Source of the DNA: Actinoplanes sichuanensis
GTDB lineage: Bacteria > Actinomycetota > Actinomycetes > Mycobacteriales > Micromonosporaceae
Assembly: GCF_033097365.1 (NCBI RefSeq)
Contig: NZ_AP028461.1
Location: forward strand, 9,238,001-9,302,000
Direction of reading: 5' to 3'
Length of the DNA stretch: 64,000 nucleotides
In this document: piece by piece, positions 50,850-64,000 of the stretch
How positions within the stretch are numbered: the stretch's first letter is position 1
Layout: the number at the start of each line of letters is the position of its first letter
Program-made: the position numbers and the translations under genes
Notes under the pieces: model-generated
Database searches by the model: none
What the model was told of the DNA's origin: nothing
What the model saw: only the letters and a program-made list of their open reading frames with translations

Positions 50850-51398
50850 TCAGTCTCCCCAACGGGCCTTCTCCAGCAGGTCGAGCGCCTCGGCGGCGGC
50901 GTCCTCACCGCCGGCTCGCAGCACCCGGGCCGCCTCGTCGATCGTCCCGGTCAGCCGCAGCCACTGCGCCTCACGCTCCCTGGACGCCTCGGCCTGCGAC
51001 TTGAGCTGCTGATTCTTCGTCCACAACTCGACGAAGATGGAGACCTTCGCCCGAAGCACCCACGGGTCGAAGGGCTTGGTGAGGTAGTCGACGGCGCCGA
51101 CGGCGTAGCCGCGCAGGGCGAGCTGCGCGTCCCGGTCGGCAGCGGTCAGGAACAGGATCGGTACGTGCCTGGTGCGCTCCCGGCGCTTGATGTGGCTCGC
51201 CGTCTCGAAACCGTCCATGTTGGGCATGTGCGCGTCCAGCAGGATCACCGCGAAGTCGTCGGTGAGCAGCTGCTTGAGCGCCGCCTCGCCGCTCTCCACG
51301 GCCACCGGCGTCACCGGCAGGCCCTGGAGAATCGCCTCCAGGGCCAGCAGGTTGTCCCGCCGGTCGTCGACCAGTAGCGCCTTGGCACGCTCACCCAC
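50850..51398 (-). CDS. Single-domain response regulator with C-terminal coiled coil
   Basis: 182 residues from a GTG. REC domain 5-125: KALLVDDRRDNLLALEAILQ, phospho-acceptor Asp in ILLDAHMPNMDGFE, Thr in FLTAA, Lys in DYLTKPFDPWVL. The remaining ~55 residues are a charged helix (WTKNQQLKSQAEASREREAQ) with no DNA-binding domain. Located 61 bases downstream of the giant hybrid kinase on the same strand, so it is a likely phosphorylation target of it. Confidence 0.92.
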   Translation of the reverse strand: MGERAKALLVDDRRDNLLALEAILQGLPVTPVAVESGEAALKQLLTDDFAVILLDAHMPNMDGFETASHIKRRERTRHVPILFLTAADRDAQLALRGYAVGAVDYLTKPFDPWVLRAKVSIFVELWTKNQQLKSQAEASREREAQWLRLTGTIDEAARVLRAGGEDAAAEALDLLEKARWGD

Positions 51399-51459
51399 CC
51401 GTGCTCACCTCACCCACCGGTAGTTTCCCTCCCATGGCGCTACCCCGTTCCGGCCGGTT

Positions 51460-55839
<4,380 letters not shown>

Positions 55840-55901
55840 GTTCGTCCTCACCTGCTGTCTGCTGCCGGGGGCTACTTATCCTCTCTCGCTCGACCGGGTC
55901 A

Positions 55902-57989
55902 ATGCGAGACACGACTTTGTGCATCCACCCTTCGACGGGAGAGGATGCATGGGTGCCAGCCGAGGTCGGAACCAGGACGAGCATCCCGTCGGGAGCTCCG
56001 TCCGAAGCGCTGGTGCGCCGGACCAGGTTGCCCAATGATCGACGGACCCCCGCGGCGGCCCGTGCGCTGGTCCGATCGGTGCTGGAGGAGACCGGTCTGG
56101 TCGGCCTGCTCAACGAGGCGCTCCTGCTCACCACCGAGCTGTCCACCAACGCCGTCGTGCACGCCAACACCGAGCTGGAGATAGAGGTCTCGGCCGACCC
56201 GGGCGGGCTCACCGTCACCGTCACCGACTTCGCCTCCGGCCCCGTCGAGCAGCTCACCATCGGCCCCAAGAACGAGAGCTCGGAGATCGGCGAGGTCGCC
56301 GAGCGCGGCCGCGGCCTGCTGCTCGTCGACCATTTCGCCAGCCGCTGGGGCACCGTGCACGAGGGCGACGGCAAAGGCGTCTGGTTCCGGCTCGACCAGC
56401 GTGCCGGCGCCGGCGTCCCGGTGCGGCTGCCGAACGCGTCCGAGACCCCGAGCCTCGGCGCGCTCACCGGACTGCTGCGCAGCGGCACCGATCGGCATTC
56501 CGACGAGGGTCTCGCCGACCTCGCCGCCGACCTTCTCTCCCGCCTGGCGCGCCTCACCGGCGCCGCCGGCGGTGTGATCCGGCTCGACCGGGGCGACGGC
56601 ATGGGACGGCAACTTCTCGGACGGTACGGCCGGGCGCCCCGCGACAACGCGGACACCATCCGGGTGCCCCTGGCCGTCCAGAGGCCGTATGCGGGCGAGC
56701 TCGAACTCGACGCCGCCCCCGAGGGATACGCCCTGGCTCTGGCCACCATGGTCGCCGAGCGGTTCGCGCTGCATCTGGAAAATGACCGGCTCCGCCGCGC
56801 CGACATCCGCCGGCAGACCTGGATCACCTTCCTCGCCGAGGCCAGCGAGTTGCTCGCCCAGTCTCTCGACGTCAACCTGACGATGGCGCTCATCCCGCAG
56901 CTCGTGGTGCCCCGGCTGGGCCAGTGGTGCGCCGTGCACACCACCGACGCGTGGGGCCGCCTGCAGTTGGCGGCGGCCACCCACGCCGACGAGTCCGCGC
57001 TGGCCCAGCTGCACGCGACCCTCGCCGAGCCCGGCCCCGAGGCGCTGCTGGCCCGGCTGGAGGAGTCGTCCCGCCTCGGCACCCAGGTGATGTTCAACTC
57101 GCCGCTGGAGGGTTATGCGGTGCCGCTCGTGGCCCGCGGTGCCCGACTCGGCACGCTCGCCGTCGGGCGGCACCCGAAACATCGGCACGACGCCGACGAG
57201 GTGGCCGTTCTGGAGGATGTGGCCCGCCGGGCGGCGCTCGCCATCGACAACGCGCGCATCCACGACGAGCGGCGCACGGTCGCGCGCACGCTGCAGGCTT
57301 CGCTCCTGCCTCCGGCCCTGCCCCGGGTCGACGGCATCGGTTTCGCCGCCGAGTATGTTCCGACCGGCTCCGAGGTGGGCGGCGACTTCTACGACGTCGT
57401 CCCGTCCGGCGACAACCAGTGGCTGGTCGTGGTCGGCGACGTGTCCGGCAAGGGTGTCCAGGCGGCGACCGTGACCGGCCTGGTCCGCGACGTGATCCGG
57501 ATCCTGGTCGACGACGGGAAAGCCCTCGGCGAGATCCTCTGGCGGGTCAACCGGACACTCGTGCAGCGCGGCGGCGGGCGGTATTGCACGCTCGCGATGG
57601 CCTCGGTGACCAGGCAGGCGACGGGCACGCTCACCGTCTGCCTGCACCTGGCCGGGCACGATCGGGCGGTCCTGGTCCGGGCCGACGGCAAGACGGCGTT
57701 CGTCGGCGAGGGTGGTACAGCTCTCGGCCTGCTGGAGACGATCACCTCGCCGGATGTCACCGTCACGCTCGACTCCGGCGACTCACTGATCTTCTACACC
57801 GACGGGGTCACCGAGCGTCGACGGGGCCGCGAGCTCTTCGGATCGGCCCGGCTCAAGGAGGCGTCGGCCCCGCTGGCCGGCTACCCGGCGGACGTGATGG
57901 CGGCCCGACTCCGTTCCACGACGATCAATTTCTCGGTCGAGGAGCCACGCGACGACATCGCGATCCTGGTCCTCCGCAACGACGCCTGA
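55902..57989 (+). CDS. RsbW-like ATPase - GAF - SpoIIE phosphatase fusion
   Basis: 695 residues from the ATG at 55902; the frame is open further upstream but across the kinase promoter. Order: HATPase_c kinase-like domain (~55-170; TELSTNAVVHA, VTDFASG, ERGRGLLLVDHFASRWG), a GAF-like region (~190-300), a second GAF (~305-450), and a PP2C/SpoIIE phosphatase (~460-695; LQASLLPPALPRVDGIGFAA, EVGGDFYDVV, VVGDVSGKGVQAA, LIFYTDGVTERR, RDDIAILVL). One protein thus holds opposing switch activities, anti-sigma-kinase type and phosphatase. Divergent from the giant kinase, a probable partner in one stress-signalling module. Confidence 0.9.
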   Translation: MRDTTLCIHPSTGEDAWVPAEVGTRTSIPSGAPSEALVRRTRLPNDRRTPAAARALVRSVLEETGLVGLLNEALLLTTELSTNAVVHANTELEIEVSADPGGLTVTVTDFASGPVEQLTIGPKNESSEIGEVAERGRGLLLVDHFASRWGTVHEGDGKGVWFRLDQRAGAGVPVRLPNASETPSLGALTGLLRSGTDRHSDEGLADLAADLLSRLARLTGAAGGVIRLDRGDGMGRQLLGRYGRAPRDNADTIRVPLAVQRPYAGELELDAAPEGYALALATMVAERFALHLENDRLRRADIRRQTWITFLAEASELLAQSLDVNLTMALIPQLVVPRLGQWCAVHTTDAWGRLQLAAATHADESALAQLHATLAEPGPEALLARLEESSRLGTQVMFNSPLEGYAVPLVARGARLGTLAVGRHPKHRHDADEVAVLEDVARRAALAIDNARIHDERRTVARTLQASLLPPALPRVDGIGFAAEYVPTGSEVGGDFYDVVPSGDNQWLVVVGDVSGKGVQAATVTGLVRDVIRILVDDGKALGEILWRVNRTLVQRGGGRYCTLAMASVTRQATGTLTVCLHLAGHDRAVLVRADGKTAFVGEGGTALGLLETITSPDVTVTLDSGDSLIFYTDGVTERRRGRELFGSARLKEASAPLAGYPADVMAARLRSTTINFSVEEPRDDIAILVLRNDA

Positions 57990-58045
57990 CTTGTCGCACC
58001 TTCGAGGCCCTGTTTCTGTCAGACCGTCGTGGCAGGGTTCTGGGC

Positions 58046-58606
58046 ATGAAGACGCAATACTTCACCGCGACGACGATCGACGGTTACATCGCCGACGAGA
58101 ACAATTCGTTGGACTGGCTCTTCGAGGTCGATGACAAAGCCGGCGAAAACCCGTTCGCACCGTTCTTCGAGGGTGTCGGAGCGTTCGCGATGGGCGCCAC
58201 CACATACGAGTGGGTGCTGGCTCATGAAAAGGCGTTGGAGCACCCGTCTTCCTGGTTGGAGCCTTACGGCGACACCCCGGCATGGATTTTCACTCACCGC
58301 GAGCTGCCGGTCATTCCAGGAGCAAATCTTCATTTCGTACGGGGTGACGTCCGCCCGGTCCACGCCGAAATGGTGTCGGCCGCGGCCGGAAAGAACATCT
58401 GGCTGGTCGGCGGCGGCGAGTTGGTCGCCCAATTCGCCGACCAGGGCCTGCTGGACGAGGTGATCCTCGGCGTGGCCCCGGTGACCTTGGGCGCGGGAGC
58501 CCCGGTCCTCCCCCGCCGGATCACGTCCTCCCGATACACCTTGACCAGCACGCGCCAGCTGGGCCAATTCGCCTACCTCACCTACGACGTCCACCCACCG
58601 GCCTAG
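58046..58606 (+). CDS. Dihydrofolate reductase family protein (copy 1)
   Basis: 186 residues from the ATG at 58046. RibD/DHFR-like fold: YFTATTIDGYIADENNSLDW, GAFAMGATTYEWVL (NADPH pyrophosphate strand), DTPAWIFTHRELPV, NIWLVGGGELVAQFADQGLL, LGQFAYLTYDV. Such proteins are common in actinomycetes with unknown substrates; real folate reduction is unlikely. About 60% identical by eye with the gene at 59792. Confidence 0.88.
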   Translation: MKTQYFTATTIDGYIADENNSLDWLFEVDDKAGENPFAPFFEGVGAFAMGATTYEWVLAHEKALEHPSSWLEPYGDTPAWIFTHRELPVIPGANLHFVRGDVRPVHAEMVSAAAGKNIWLVGGGELVAQFADQGLLDEVILGVAPVTLGAGAPVLPRRITSSRYTLTSTRQLGQFAYLTYDVHPPA

Positions 58607-59791
58607 CCCTCACGCCACCCCTCCGTTCCCGCTTCGGCCGCTTCCGCCCGGCACCCATCCACGCCAGCCCCAGCCCCAGCCCCATCCGCCACGGCCGCGC
58701 CCACCCGGCACCCATCCACACCCGCCACGGCCGCCTCCACCCGACACCCACACACGCCCGCCACGGCCGCTCCCAACCGGAACCCGCCACGGCTGCTGCC
58801 ACCCGGCGCCCATCCACGCCCGCCACAGCCACTCCCGCCCGACAACCGCCCACGCCCGCGCCAACCGGCACACCCATGACCGACTCCGTCCGGTACCCGC
58901 CATGACCGACTCCGCCCGGCGCCCACACACGCCCGCCACAGCCATTCCCGGCCCACGGCCGCCCACGCCCGACACGCCCGGGCAGACCTCGCCACGCCGA
59001 GCCCACTCGACCGAACCACCGCCGTGCCCAGCCGAAACAGCGGCAGCCGCCTCCTGGGCATGATCCGTCGCCACACGGACAGGGTCCCCGTGGCGTCACT
59101 CCTCGGAACGCGACGGATGCAGCCCGACGTCCATGCGTTTGAGCAGTGTGGACGGCAAGGTCACCGACGCCGATCCGAGATGTGAGAGTCGGTCCCGTGG
59201 CCCCGTCCGTTGGAGTACGGTGTGGGACCCCGCAGCCGGAATTCCCCGAGGCCGCGGCGTCGAGCCGGTGACGGTGGCGGGCTGGGTGCGGCAACACCCC
59301 ACCCGCCACCGGCACCCCCGATTCCTGCTCCCAGCCGGAGTAAGGCGTCTACCCGGCCCGGTTCCGACGCAGCCAGAAAATGTATGGCCGATGCCCACAT
59401 GCCTGATCGACTCGAACAAGCCGCAACCGGCAGTTGCTGCCGGGCAGGCGCCGTCGCCACTAACCGCCCGTGAAATTCGACCGCAGCGAGCGACACCGCC
59501 GACCGACGCGAGACGCGAGATGCTAAGACGACCGCCGACGCCGACCGCAGCGACCGACACTGCCGGCCGCCGCGCCTGAGACCACCGGACGCAGCGACTG
59601 GCACTGCCGGGCGAGACAGCCGCCGGCGCCCTCCGCAACGACCGACATCGGGCGGGACAGCTAACGGCATCGACTGAAATGGCCGCTCTCGCCGGATGAG
59701 GCGGCCGTTGAGCCGATCCGACCCACAGTGACCGGGCCGGTCCTGATCGATCTGCCCTTTTTGCCAGGCCCGGCGTGGCATGGTGATTGGC
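58607..59791. other. 1.2-kb gene-poor region with degenerate repeats
   Basis: No supported gene. 58,600-59,100 has low-complexity GC-rich repeats (see separate entry) open in several frames on the minus strand at once, which signals lack of selection. 59,100-59,770 has irregular CGACCG/CCGACGC repeats. Nothing resembling an RNA gene or promoter cluster was found. Confidence 0.6.
58688..58985. repeat. Degenerate ~36-bp tandem repeats
   Basis: Unit approximates CCACGGCCGC plus CCACCCGGCACCCATCCACG and CCCG. Five to six diverged copies with indels not in multiples of three. Lies 3' of DHFR-family copy 1. Confidence 0.6.
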
Positions 59792-60406
59792 ATGGCGAAG
59801 ACGCAGTACTACACCGCCACCAGCATCGACGGCTTCATCGCCGACGAGAACAACTCGCTGGACTGGCTCTTCGAGGTCGACGAGGGCACCGACAATCCGT
59901 TCGGTGAGTTCTTCGAGGGTGTCGGCGCGTTCGCCATGGGCGCGACCACCTACGAATGGGTTCTGAAGCACGACAATCTCCTCGAAGAACCGGAGAACTG
60001 GCACGACATGTACGGCGACGTACCGTGCTGGGTCTTCACTCACCGCGATCTGCCGCCGGTGCCGGATGCCAACGTGTTCATGATCAGCGGCGATGTCCGC
60101 CGGGTGCACGAGGCCATGATCGTCGCCGCTCAGGGCAAGAACGTCTGGCTGGCCGGTGGTGGCAATCTGGTGAGCCAGTTCGTCGCGGAGGGCCTGCTCG
60201 ACGAGATCATCCTCGGTATCGCTCCGGCCATTCTCGGCGAGGGAACCCCGATGCTGCGCCGCCGTCTCCTGGTGGACGACCTGATCCTCACCGGTGTCCG
60301 AGAGGTGGGCCAGTTCGCCTACCTGACGTACGCGGTCGGCGACGTCGCCCGGATGGGTCGCCATCTGGCCTCCGAAACCGCAGCGCTGATCCCCGCCCAC
60401 TTCTGA
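59792..60406 (+). CDS. Dihydrofolate reductase family protein (copy 2)
   Basis: 204 residues from the ATG at 59792 (upstream GTG at 59780 possible). Same fold and motifs as copy 1: YYTATSIDGFIADENNSLDW, GAFAMGATTYEWVL, VPCWVFTHRDLPPVPDA, NVWLAGGGNLVSQFVAEGLL, VGQFAYLTYAV, plus a 20-residue C-terminal extension. The DNA just before both starts is also alike (GTGGCAnGGT...GGCATG), indicating duplication that included the upstream region. Confidence 0.88.
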   Translation: MAKTQYYTATSIDGFIADENNSLDWLFEVDEGTDNPFGEFFEGVGAFAMGATTYEWVLKHDNLLEEPENWHDMYGDVPCWVFTHRDLPPVPDANVFMISGDVRRVHEAMIVAAQGKNVWLAGGGNLVSQFVAEGLLDEIILGIAPAILGEGTPMLRRRLLVDDLILTGVREVGQFAYLTYAVGDVARMGRHLASETAALIPAHF

Positions 60407-60432
60407 CCCGTCGCCGATCGCCGACATCCCGG

Positions 60433-60745
60433 GGCAGACAAAGCCAACCGAGACCCACACCGCAGACCGACAAAGCCACCCGAAACCCGCACCGCGGACC
60501 CACAAAGCCACCTGAGACCCACAGGCGGGCAAAGCCCCCACTCCGCACCGCAGACAGGCGAAGCCACCCGAGACCAGTCGCGGATCGACAACTCCGCCCG
60601 AGACCCGCAGGCGGGCAAAGCCCAAACTCCGCACCGCCGGCAGGCAAAGCCACCCGAGACCACCCGCGGGCCGACAACGCCGCCCGAGACCCACCCGCAG
60701 GCCGACAACGCCGCCCGCGCCCCACCGCGGGCGAGCAACCCGCCG
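60433..60745. repeat. Degenerate ~30-bp tandem repeats after DHFR copy 2
   Basis: About ten head-to-tail units of 27-32 bp with consensus near CGACAAAGCCACCCGAGACC plus CACACCGCGGGC. Copies diverge and alternate between CAAAGCCACCCGAGACC and CAAAGCCC...CTCCGCACC forms, suggesting a higher-order ~85-bp period. No spacers, so not CRISPR. Fills most of the 398-bp gap to the FAD oxidoreductase. Confidence 0.7.
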
Positions 60746-60804
60746 CCGACACGAGCGCCAGCCGGCCCGATCAGGCCGGCGCCCGAACCCGGCCGCCGCG
60801 GCTG

Positions 60805-61917
60805 TCAGAACAGGTCGTCGGGCGTGGCCATCGGTATGCGGTCGGCCAGGTCGGGTGGGGCCGTCACGATCACGGCACGCCCACGTCGGGCCATCAGCAC
60901 CTGCTCGAGCCCGGCCACGATGTCACCGATCCGGGCTGGGCTCAGGCCCCGCGGCAGGACGGCGTGCACCACACCGGCACCGACCGAGCCACGAACGGCC
61001 ACCGCCGACCCGACGGCGTCGCGCAGAACGAACCCGACCGCATGCAGGTCACGGGAGCGGACTCGGAGACGCAACGCCACATCGGACGGCCGAAACGGAT
61101 AGCTCCCCCACCACTCCGGCGCCTCGGCCCGGATCACCGCGGACGCCCCCATCTCCCGGGCCAGCCGCCCGGCACCGGCCGCGACGAAGCCGGCCGACCC
61201 CTCGAGCAGCATCGCGAACGACCCGGCGCCGACGGCCGGCAGGTCGACCTCGACCGCACTCAACGCGAACTCCTGAGCAACGATCCGGGTCGCCAGCTCA
61301 TTGACCTCGGTCGGCGTGGAAACCTGGCGAACCACCCAGCGCCGGGCCTCCGGCAACTCCTCGACCGGCAGAACCGCCGACGTGATCACCCCGGCGGCCG
61401 GGCTCTCCCACTCGGCGAGGTCGACGATCTCCCCGGCCGGGTCGACGAGCGCGACACTGACGGCCTGCCCGGCCGGCGAGCCGAACCGGTGACGCAACGG
61501 CCCGGACTCGTTGACGGCGAGGACACCACCGATCGTGGCGCCGGGTGACGGCGGGTCGAGGACGAGACGCCGGCCGTGTCGGGCGAGGGCGGACTGCACC
61601 GCATTGACCGGCGTGCCGGCCGCGACGATCGCGGACGAGCCGTCGTGATCCCACATGCCGTGGAGACGAACCGTGTCGATGATGATGTCGAGGCGCTCCG
61701 GCCTCGTACCCCAATCGATTTTGCTGCCTGAACCTCGCGCCCGAACGCCGAGGCCGCGCTCCGCGGCGAGGCGCAGCAACCGGGAGACGGCCTGTGAGGT
61801 GGCCGGTGCGGCGACGTAGTCGGCGTGGCGACCGGCGACCCGATCGTCACCGCGCGCGACGCGTGCAGCGCCGGGGCCGCAGATCTCCACGAGCTCGGCG
61901 AGAAGGGAACCGCTCAC
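60805..61917 (-). CDS. FAD-binding oxidoreductase (GlcE-like)
   Basis: 370 residues from a GTG at 61917 with GGGGAGG upstream; the longer frame to 62139 crosses the intergenic region and the next gene. FAD_binding_4 (PCMH/VAO-type) features: YVAAPATSQAVSRLLRLAAE, VRARGSGSKIDWGTRPERLD, IVAAGTPVNAVQSALARHGR, PGATIGGVLAVNESGPLRHR. This resembles GlcE, the small FAD subunit of glycolate oxidase. No glcD or glcF is visible, though the window stops 2 kb away on the other side only. Substrate unknown. Confidence 0.87.
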   Translation of the reverse strand: MSGSLLAELVEICGPGAARVARGDDRVAGRHADYVAAPATSQAVSRLLRLAAERGLGVRARGSGSKIDWGTRPERLDIIIDTVRLHGMWDHDGSSAIVAAGTPVNAVQSALARHGRRLVLDPPSPGATIGGVLAVNESGPLRHRFGSPAGQAVSVALVDPAGEIVDLAEWESPAAGVITSAVLPVEELPEARRWVVRQVSTPTEVNELATRIVAQEFALSAVEVDLPAVGAGSFAMLLEGSAGFVAAGAGRLAREMGASAVIRAEAPEWWGSYPFRPSDVALRLRVRSRDLHAVGFVLRDAVGSAVAVRGSVGAGVVHAVLPRGLSPARIGDIVAGLEQVLMARRGRAVIVTAPPDLADRIPMATPDDLF

Positions 61918-61958
61918 TCCGATGCCTCCCCACAGCGAAGATCGTCCACTCTGGCACA

Positions 61959-61974
61959 TCGTACACATGTTCGA
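61959..61974. promoter_or_regulatory. LexA (SOS)-box-like palindrome
   Basis: TCGTACACATGTTCGA matches the actinobacterial LexA box TCGAAC-N4-GTTCGA at 11 of 12 positions. It lies 42 bp upstream of the GlcE-like GTG and 50 bp upstream of the oligopeptidase start, so either gene could be controlled. Confidence 0.5.
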
Positions 61975-62023
61975 ATGACCGAGGTTCGTGTGTCCGGGAA
62001 ATCCGGGCGGTAACGTGTTTCCG

Positions 62024-64000
62024 GTGACGATTGAAGGCCCACCCACCGCTCGCCAGGCGCCGACCGAGCGCACCTTCCACGGCGACACGGTCGTCGACGA
62101 GTTCGCCTGGCTGATGGCCAAGGAGGACCCGGCGACCATCGCTCACCTGGAGGCGGAGAACGCCTGGACAGAGCAGGCGACCGCGCACCTGGCCGGTCTC
62201 CGGGAGACAGTCTTCCAGGAGATCAAGGGCCGCACACAGGAGACCGACCTGTCGGTTCCGAGCCGTAAGGGCGGGTTCTGGTATTACACCCGCACCGAGG
62301 AGGGCAAGCAGTACGGGATCTCCTGTCGGGTGCCGGTGCGCCCGGGCGAGACGGCCCCGCCGATGGACGCCGAGAAACCCGGTGAGGAGATCCTTCTCGA
62401 CGGCAACGAGCTGGCCGAGGGTAAGGACTTCTTCGCGCTCGGCACCTTCGACGTGAGCCCGGACGGCAACTGGCTGGCCTACTCGACCGACTTCGACGGC
62501 GACGAGCGCTTCACCCTGCGGGTGAAGAATCTGGTGACCGGCGAGGTCCTGGCCGACGAGGTGACCGACGTCTTCTACGGCAGCGCCTGGTCGGCCGACG
62601 GGAGCACGCTGTTCTACATCACGGTGGACGAGGCGTGGCGGCCGTACCGGGTGTGGCGTCACACGGTCGGCAGCACCGAGGACACGTTGATCTACGAGGA
62701 GCCGGACGAGCGGTTCTGGGTGGGCGTCGACCTCACGCGCAGTGAGAAGTTCATCGTCATCGACACGCAGAGCAAGATCACTTCTGAGGTACGGGTGATC
62801 CCGGCCGACATTCCAGATGCCGAGCCCGCCCTGATCACCGAGCGTCGGCAGGGTGTCGAGTATTCGATCGAGCACCACGGCCACCGTTTCCTGATCCTGC
62901 ACAACCGGGATGCCGAGGACTTCGCGCTGGCCTGGACCTCGGTGGACAATCCGGGCGAGTGGATCGAGATGATCCCGCACCAGCCCGGCACCCGCCTCGA
63001 GTCGGTCGACGCGTTCTCCCGGCACCTGGTCATCTCGCTGCGGCGGGACGGTCTGACCGGCCTGCGGGTGATCGCCGACGGCAGCACGGCCTCCTACGAC
63101 ATGGAGTTCCCCGAGCCGCTGTACAGCGTGGGCCTGGCCGGCAACCCGGAGTACGAGACGAGTTCCGTCCGGATCTCCTACACCTCGATGATCACGCCAG
63201 ACTCGATCTTCGACGTCGATCTGATCACCCGCTCGATGACGCTGCGTAAGCAGAAGCCGGTGCTCGGCGGCTACCAGGCGGACGACTACGAGCAGTTCCG
63301 CGAGTGGGCGACGGCCCCCGACGGCACCCGTGTGCCGATCTCGATCGTGACGCGCAAGGGTGTGCCGCGGGACGGTTCGGCCCCGGCCCTGCTCTACGGC
63401 TACGGGTCCTACGAGCACTCGATCGACCCGTACTTCTCGATCGCCCGCCTCTCCCTGCTCGACCGCGGTGTCGTCTTCGCGATCGCGCACGTCCGCGGTG
63501 GCGGCGAAATGGGCCGGCAGTGGTATGAGCAGGGCAAAATGCTCGCCAAGCGCAACACCTTCACCGACTTCGTGGCGGCCGCCGAGGCCCTGGTCCGCAG
63601 CCGCTGGACCTCCGCCGACCGTCTGGTGGCCCGCGGCGGCTCAGCCGGTGGCCTGCTCATGGGCGCGATCGCCAACATCGCCCCGGAGGCGTTCGCCGGC
63701 ATCCTCGCCGAGGTCCCCTTCGTCGACCCGCTCACCTCGATCCTCGACCCGTCCCTCCCGCTGACGGTCACCGAGTGGGAGGAGTGGGGCAATCCGATCG
63801 AGTCGGCCGAGATCTACGCCTACATGAAGGCCTACAGCCCGTATGAGAACGTGACCAAGCAGGCGTACCCCCGGATCCTCGCGGTGACCAGCCTGAACGA
63901 CACCCGCGTCCTCTATCACGAACCGGCCAAGTGGATCGCTCGGCTACGTTCCGTGACCCCCGAGGGCCGCTATCTTCTCAAGACCGAGATGGGCGCGGGT
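62024..64000 (+). CDS. ptrB: Oligopeptidase B-like S9A serine peptidase (3' truncated by window edge)
   Basis: 659 codons visible; GTG at 62024 is preferred (another in-frame GTG at 62015). N-terminal beta-propeller, beginning PTARQAPTERTFHGDTVVDE and FAWLMAKEDPATIAHLEAEN, spans to about residue 410. The hydrolase domain follows: PALLYGYGSYEHSIDPYFSI, VVFAIAHVRGGGEMGRQWYE, nucleophile Ser in ARGGSAGGLLMGAIANIAP, and the acid in AVTSLNDTRVLYHEP. The catalytic His lies beyond the edge. Oligopeptidase B cleaves short peptides after basic residues in the cytoplasm. Confidence 0.93.
   Translation, partial: MTIEGPPTARQAPTERTFHGDTVVDEFAWLMAKEDPATIAHLEAENAWTEQATAHLAGLRETVFQEIKGRTQETDLSVPSRKGGFWYYTRTEEGKQYGISCRVPVRPGETAPPMDAEKPGEEILLDGNELAEGKDFFALGTFDVSPDGNWLAYSTDFDGDERFTLRVKNLVTGEVLADEVTDVFYGSAWSADGSTLFYITVDEAWRPYRVWRHTVGSTEDTLIYEEPDERFWVGVDLTRSEKFIVIDTQSKITSEVRVIPADIPDAEPALITERRQGVEYSIEHHGHRFLILHNRDAEDFALAWTSVDNPGEWIEMIPHQPGTRLESVDAFSRHLVISLRRDGLTGLRVIADGSTASYDMEFPEPLYSVGLAGNPEYETSSVRISYTSMITPDSIFDVDLITRSMTLRKQKPVLGGYQADDYEQFREWATAPDGTRVPISIVTRKGVPRDGSAPALLYGYGSYEHSIDPYFSIARLSLLDRGVVFAIAHVRGGGEMGRQWYEQGKMLAKRNTFTDFVAAAEALVRSRWTSADRLVARGGSAGGLLMGAIANIAPEAFAGILAEVPFVDPLTSILDPSLPLTVTEWEEWGNPIESAEIYAYMKAYSPYENVTKQAYPRILAVTSLNDTRVLYHEPAKWIARLRSVTPEGRYLLKTEMGAG

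Noticed and set aside
58578..59315. Several overlapping long frames on the minus strand after DHFR copy 1
   Set aside because: Three frames are open at once over degenerate repeats with indels not divisible by three, so none is likely to be selected as coding.
59096..60694. 532-codon minus-strand frame across DHFR copy 2
   Set aside because: It lies antisense to a well-supported gene and runs through minisatellite DNA on either side.
60433..60745. CRISPR array
   Set aside because: Units are directly adjacent and variable in sequence and length (27-32 bp); no unique spacers and no cas genes.

Overview
The window is chromosomal DNA from a high-GC filamentous actinomycete, most likely Micromonosporaceae close to Actinoplanes. 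This is inferred from codon use, frequent GTG/TTG starts, ATGA/GTGA start-stop overlaps, a BldC regulator, the futalosine menaquinone pathway, SigE-family sigma factors, a HelD-type factor, and a fliQ gene (motile-spore actinomycetes carry flagellar genes). I saw no tRNA, rRNA, CRISPR array, transposase or prophage.

Layout. 1-5.4 kb: end of a SNF2 helicase with a SWIM protein, an aldo/keto reductase behind a pair of palindromic boxes, an LPXTG surface protein and mqnA. 5.4-10.6 kb: helD, a luciferase-like oxidoreductase, a repeat protein with an inverted pair of DnaA boxes in its coding sequence, and a GNAT. 10.6-13.3 kb: an ABC-exporter operon with its own winged-helix regulator, two operator-like palindromes and a frameshift in the ATPase. 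13.4-20 kb: VOC protein, secreted subtilase, lone fliQ, btuFCD under a cobalamin riboswitch, and a PadR regulator overlapping an odd signal peptidase. 20-29 kb: mqnE with two small membrane proteins, NlpC/P60 hydrolase, a very long Pro/Ala-rich membrane protein, a DEAD-box RNA helicase, and a 269-bp inverted-repeat element. 29-34 kb: glycolipid-binding protein, two paralogous membrane metallopeptidases, Cds1-like PLP enzyme with Lrp regulator. 34-47.4 kb: bldC, ubiX, two tandem sigma/membrane-partner pairs, mqnP-ubiD, a secreted protein of unknown function, and the hemL-phosphatase-resA-ccdA-resB-ccsB cytochrome c operon. 47.5-58 kb: STAS protein, a third sigma/partner pair, a secreted pectate lyase, and a signalling block (response regulator, 1459-residue multi-HAMP hybrid kinase, SpoIIE phosphatase). 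58-64 kb: two DHFR-like paralogues each followed by degenerate minisatellite DNA, an FAD oxidoreductase next to a LexA-like box, and the start of oligopeptidase B.

How it fits together. MqnA, MqnE, the UbiA-type MqnP and UbiD/UbiX are steps of futalosine-route menaquinone synthesis; ccsB/resB/ccdA/resA and hemL supply cytochrome c maturation and haem, so much of the core is respiratory-chain assembly. The rest is regulation and cell-surface function: three sigma/partner pairs, partner-switch type proteins (STAS, RsbW-like/SpoIIE), wall hydrolysis, a sortase substrate and secreted enzymes.
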